A stretch of 64,000 bases of DNA from Okeania sp034190295 (GTDB taxonomy: Bacteria > Cyanobacteriota > Cyanobacteriia > Cyanobacteriales > Microcoleaceae): positions 15,405 to 79,404 of the forward strand of contig JAXHSW010000016.1 in NCBI GenBank assembly GCA_034190295.1, read 5' to 3'. The position numbers were made by a program, and so were the translations under genes. Below, piece by piece: positions 61,156-64,000 of the stretch (position 1 is its first letter; every line of letters begins with the position of its first letter). A model generated the notes under the pieces. The model saw nothing but the letters and a program-made list of their open reading frames with translations, ran no database searches and was not told the origin of the DNA.

Positions 61156-62046
61156 ATGGCCATATCAATTGCACATCTTGGCCCTGCTGGTACTAATGCT
61201 GAGACAGCAGCAGTGGCATTTACTAATAAACTGAGTCAGCTTGGTCAAAAATCTTTTCTGTGTCCATATCCTAGTATTGCTCAAACTTTATGGGCAGTTT
61301 CTCAAGGGGAAGTTAATTTGGCAGTTGTACCTGTAGAAAATTCCATTGAAGGGAGTGTTACTGTTACTGTGGATACACTTTGGCAATTGGACTCTTTAGA
61401 GATTCAAACAGCATTAGTCTTGCCTATTTCTCATGGGTTAATATCATTAGCTGATAGTTTTGAGGAGATTAAAACAGTTTATTCTCATCCACAAGCTTTA
61501 GCTCAATGTCAAGGTTGGTTAGAAAGATTTTTGCCACAAGTACAGCAAATTCCGGATAATTCTACTACAGAAGCATTGGGACATTTAGGTAAGGATCGGA
61601 GTGCAGCAGCGATCGCTTCTCAAAGAGCGGCTGAACTTTATCAATTACCTATATTGGCTTATCCAATTAATGATTATCCTGACAATTGTACTCGTTTTTG
61701 GGTATTGAAAGAAGGGTGTACAGAAATAGATAATTCTGATTTAAAATTAATAATTAATAGGATAAATAAGCCGGGAAGTTCTGTTTTTATTTCTCTAGGT
61801 TTTAGCGTGCCTGAAAATGTACCAGGAGCTTTAGTAAAGCCTTTGGAAGTATTTGCTAAAAGGGGTATTAATATGAGTAGAATAGAGTCTCGTCCTACGA
61901 AGCGATCGCTAGGGGATTATTTATTTTTTATTGATATAGAAACTAAGAATAATAATAATTCGATCGAAATGGCAATAGAGGAATTGAAGACTTATACGGA
62001 AACTCTAAAAATATTTGGCAGTTATACGATTATGGCACTCAATTAA
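61156..62046 (+). CDS. pheA: Prephenate dehydratase
   Basis: This monofunctional, 296-residue prephenate dehydratase acts in phenylalanine synthesis. It opens ISIAHLGPAGTNAETAAVAF, followed by VPVENSIEGSVTVTVDTLW, STTEALGHLGKDRSAAAIAS and the catalytic-region block NDYPDNCTRFWVL. A C-terminal ACT domain carries the phenylalanine-sensing motifs GALVKPLEVFAKRGINMSRIESRPTK, ending ETLKIFGSYTIMALN. It converts prephenate to phenylpyruvate. No chorismate mutase domain is fused. The heptamer array that ends one base before the ATG leaves no normal Shine-Dalgarno, so initiation may be leaderless or rely on upstream sequence. Confidence 0.93.
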   Translation: MAISIAHLGPAGTNAETAAVAFTNKLSQLGQKSFLCPYPSIAQTLWAVSQGEVNLAVVPVENSIEGSVTVTVDTLWQLDSLEIQTALVLPISHGLISLADSFEEIKTVYSHPQALAQCQGWLERFLPQVQQIPDNSTTEALGHLGKDRSAAAIASQRAAELYQLPILAYPINDYPDNCTRFWVLKEGCTEIDNSDLKLIINRINKPGSSVFISLGFSVPENVPGALVKPLEVFAKRGINMSRIESRPTKRSLGDYLFFIDIETKNNNNSIEMAIEELKTYTETLKIFGSYTIMALN

Positions 62047-62062
62047 AAGATATCTTCAACAA

Positions 62063-62169
62063 TTAATAATTATATTACCTCTCCTTGAAAAGAAGAGGAT
62101 TGATTCAAAGGAAAAGTTTTTTCTTTTTCCCCTTAAAAGGGTCGGCTTTAAACCACAATTTATCGGTAA
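62063..62169 (+). repeat. Dispersed repeat R1 copy
   Basis: ATTACCTCTCCTTGAAAAGA, AGAGGATTGATTC, CCCCTTAAAAGGGTCGGCTTT and TTATCGGTAAG follow in order. It lies 16 bp after the pheA stop codon and could act as part of the transcript end. Confidence 0.8.
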
Positions 62170-62373
62170 GATATTTTCACGAAAAAAGCAGAAAAAATGA
62201 TTTTTTAGGGTGAATTTTTATTTCCTTAACTGCTCTAATTAAAAGGTTAATTTATTTTCTGGAGATGTCTAATATAATAAATGATATTTAAGTTATTGAT
62301 TCTGACTCCTGACTCCTGACTCCTAATCAAAAGCTTAATCATTTGTAGCAAACATTTATCAAATTGGTATAAC

Positions 62374-62499
62374 TTATTAAATGGGTGCATCTCATCTTTG
62401 CAAAAATACTTTTTTCCTATATATTCCCTGACGGAGCTGTTGCCTAAAAACGATAAAATTTTGGCTTTATTCATGCATTGAGATGCACCCTTATTAAAT
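62374..62499. mobile_element. R3 MITE, copy 2, with 9-bp target duplication
   Basis: The element (62383-62490, 108 bp) has perfect 12-bp ends GGGTGCATCTCA and TGAGATGCACCC. It is flanked by TTATTAAAT on both sides (62374-62382 and 62491-62499). The right duplication contains the stop codon of the neighbouring minus-strand glycosyltransferase, so the insertion landed at the gene's end without breaking it. It is the reverse-oriented relative of 14289-14411 and is non-coding. Confidence 0.9.
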
Positions 62500-63666
62500 T
62501 ACATTTTGCAGAACAACAAGCAGACGCTGAATTTGTTTTTCCCAGGTCAAATCTTGCATAAAACTAACAGCATTTTTGCTCCGAAGTTGAGCATCTTCTC
62601 GATCGAAATAAACTTTTTCTAACATTTCTACTACTTCTTCAACATCAGATTCTCCCCAACCTTCTACACCAGGAAACTGTGGAGTAGGTTTCACAGGATT
62701 TTGATTATGTAAGGCATAACAATGAGAGTTATTAATAATATCTAAATGCCCAGTATTAGCAGAAATAATTGTTGGGATACCACAGGCAAGACTTTCCATT
62801 GCAACCAGATTTGTACCGCCTTCACAGCGATTTGTAAATACAGCCACATCAGCTTCTCGTAATATTTGTCCTACCATATAATTAGGAATCGGACCAACAT
62901 CAATAACTGCATTACTAGGAATGTCATTTTCTAGTAACCATTGAGTAATTTGTAAACGTTTATTTTGACTAATTTTCGGTAATCCTACAACATTTCCAGT
63001 TTGTTCAATTCCTACCATAAATTGAGGCCAGAAATTATGCCAAGCTGTAATTAATAGTGCTTCTGGATAACGTTTTTGGAATATTTTAAAAGCTGCTATG
63101 ACAATATCTTGACCTTTGCGATATTCTAGCTTTCCACCAGAAAAAACAACAAAGCGATCGCCAAAAATATTAGATTTAGGTGCGGGATGAAAAATTGTTT
63201 GGTCAATGCCTTGTAAAATTTTTTGTACGGGTTTGATACTATTACTTTCTAGAATTTTGGTATTCCAGGTAGACCCGGTAATAATTAAATCATAAGCTTT
63301 GGAGCGATTAATTTGTTCTGAGGTAAATTGAGTATTTTCTGAGAAAATAATTCCAATATTTTTGGTTCCTACAATATTATTACTTACAGAAAAATTACTA
63401 CCTAAAGCTTGTAAGGTTGGTAAGTTGATGTTAATTTTTTTGCCTCGGTGATTTTTGAGTTGATTTTGCAAATTTTTCTGAGCATCAAAAGCTGGATTTA
63501 GTAAAGCTTGATGTAGGGGATTTAATATTCCAGGTTGAATAGAAGGAGGTGTTAATAATAGGGGTTGATATTCTGGGTTTTTAAGTAGTTGGAGAGTAAG
63601 ATTAATGCCATAAATACCCCAACCAGTCATAGGGTTTAATGGCCAGCCAATAGCAATTGTTTTCAT
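62494..63666 (-). CDS. GT4-family glycosyltransferase
   Basis: This GT-B glycosyltransferase of family 4 type has 390 residues. The N-terminal half opens KTIAIGWPLNPMTGWGIYGINLTLQL. The linker is LQGIDQTIFHP, and the C-terminal nucleotide-sugar part includes FVVFSGGKLEYRKGQDIVIAAFKIF, IPNYMVGQILREADVAVFTNRCEGGTNLVAMESLACGIPTIIS and the donor-binding Glu-rich loop. The acceptor is unknown. The next gene upstream on the same strand (63783) is a partial TPR/glycosyltransferase-like end. A MITE with a 9-bp duplication sits directly after its stop codon. ATG at 63666. Confidence 0.92.
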   Translation of the reverse strand: MKTIAIGWPLNPMTGWGIYGINLTLQLLKNPEYQPLLLTPPSIQPGILNPLHQALLNPAFDAQKNLQNQLKNHRGKKININLPTLQALGSNFSVSNNIVGTKNIGIIFSENTQFTSEQINRSKAYDLIITGSTWNTKILESNSIKPVQKILQGIDQTIFHPAPKSNIFGDRFVVFSGGKLEYRKGQDIVIAAFKIFQKRYPEALLITAWHNFWPQFMVGIEQTGNVVGLPKISQNKRLQITQWLLENDIPSNAVIDVGPIPNYMVGQILREADVAVFTNRCEGGTNLVAMESLACGIPTIISANTGHLDIINNSHCYALHNQNPVKPTPQFPGVEGWGESDVEEVVEMLEKVYFDREDAQLRSKNAVSFMQDLTWEKQIQRLLVVLQNVI

Positions 63667-63782
63667 TATTTCAAGAGTAGAAGTTTTAGTTTGTAGATTT
63701 TTTTGAGAAGTTATGAAGGTAGATAAAGCTGTGTTTTTTTATGTTTGGCAGATTTATATTGTGCTCAAGCTTTTTTAATGGC

Positions 63783-64000
63783 TTATTCTGGCAATTTAAG
63801 AGTTTTTATTTCATAAATTTTATTGGTTGGAGAATTATTATCTAGCAAATTTTCTAAGCTTTCTTTAACTTGCTTAAATACACTATGCCAATCTCCTATT
63901 TTTGACTGTCTAAATAATCTCATTGTGGGATACCAAGGACTATCTTCCCGGTCTATTAACCAACGCCAGTCAGAATCAAAATTTAATATTACCCAAACTG
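63783..64000 (-). CDS. C-terminal end of a TPR/glycosyltransferase-like protein (cut by window edge)
   Basis: The minus-strand frame is open from the window edge to a TAA at 63783-63785 (72 codons). It begins ...VWVILNFDSDWRWLIDREDSPWYPTMRLFRQSKIGDW and ends KTLKLPE. The DWRWLxxRxDSPWYPTxRLFRQ motif is characteristic of the end of cyanobacterial TPR proteins that carry a glycosyltransferase-9-like domain. The rest of the gene lies beyond the window. It is upstream of the GT4 gene in the same orientation and may share a transcript. Confidence 0.7.
   Translation of the reverse strand, partial: VWVILNFDSDWRWLIDREDSPWYPTMRLFRQSKIGDWHSVFKQVKESLENLLDNNSPTNKIYEIKTLKLPE

Noticed and set aside
1..64000. 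tRNA or rRNA genes
   Set aside because: I looked for T-loop and anticodon-like signatures by eye and found none convincing; a tRNAscan run would be decisive.

Overview
The window is a chromosomal piece of an AT-rich filamentous cyanobacterium, most likely a non-heterocystous Oscillatoriales type such as Trichodesmium, Okeania or Lyngbya (inference). The grounds are scattered GCGATCGC (HIP1) palindromes, a Fd-GOGAT-type glutamate synthase, the cyanobacterial order rpsL-rpsG-fusA-tuf-rpsJ-Lon-N protein, DUF1997, DUF4351 and HcyBio proteins, and long spacers full of heptamer repeats and small dispersed repeats.

Layout. 0-17.5 kb is a loose mosaic of housekeeping or hypothetical genes (M48 peptidase end, SnoaL-like, TM2, an L-lactate-oxidase-like flavoenzyme, CoA-binding protein, TPR protein, HcyBio, AI-2E permease, DUF4351). 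They are separated by repeat-rich spacers, one TnpB gene, and gene remnants at 6.7 and 9.2 kb. 17.5-27 kb (+) holds a tandem pair of near-identical methyltransferases, a RelE/HigA-type toxin-antitoxin pair between two palindromic repeats, a type IV pilin gene, and two tandem SPINDLY/OGT-type (GT41) glycosyltransferases. 27-42.7 kb (-) is a compact surface-sugar cluster: pseB, pseC, a pseF/spsF-type cytidylyltransferase, a Pse-associated methylase, pseG, two more methyltransferases, a WbqC protein, pseI, and two very large putative glycosyltransferases that share a C-terminal module. 43-47.7 kb is glutamate synthase. 49-58.4 kb carries a cupin, an IscA-like protein, a second TnpB, and the str ribosomal/elongation-factor group. 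58.8-64 kb has two DUF1997 paralogues, pheA, a GT4 glycosyltransferase and the end of another gene.

How it fits together. Pilin, two GT41 enzymes, a nearly complete pseudaminic-acid-type pathway, several methyltransferases and multi-domain glycosyltransferases lie within about 25 kb. This suggests a locus for building and attaching a modified nonulosonic acid or other glycan to a surface structure, plausibly the pilus. No PseH acetyltransferase is visible. The locus function is inferred from gene families and neighbourhood.

Repeats. At least five dispersed families occupy the spacers: R1 (about 120 bp, two hairpins, eight near-complete copies), R2 (up to 300 bp, with a G-quadruplex motif), R3 (a 108-123 bp MITE with target-site duplications), R4 (palindromic, GGACTTACGC ends) and heptamer tandem repeats. 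A structured-RNA candidate follows rpsJ. No tRNA, rRNA or CRISPR array was recognised.
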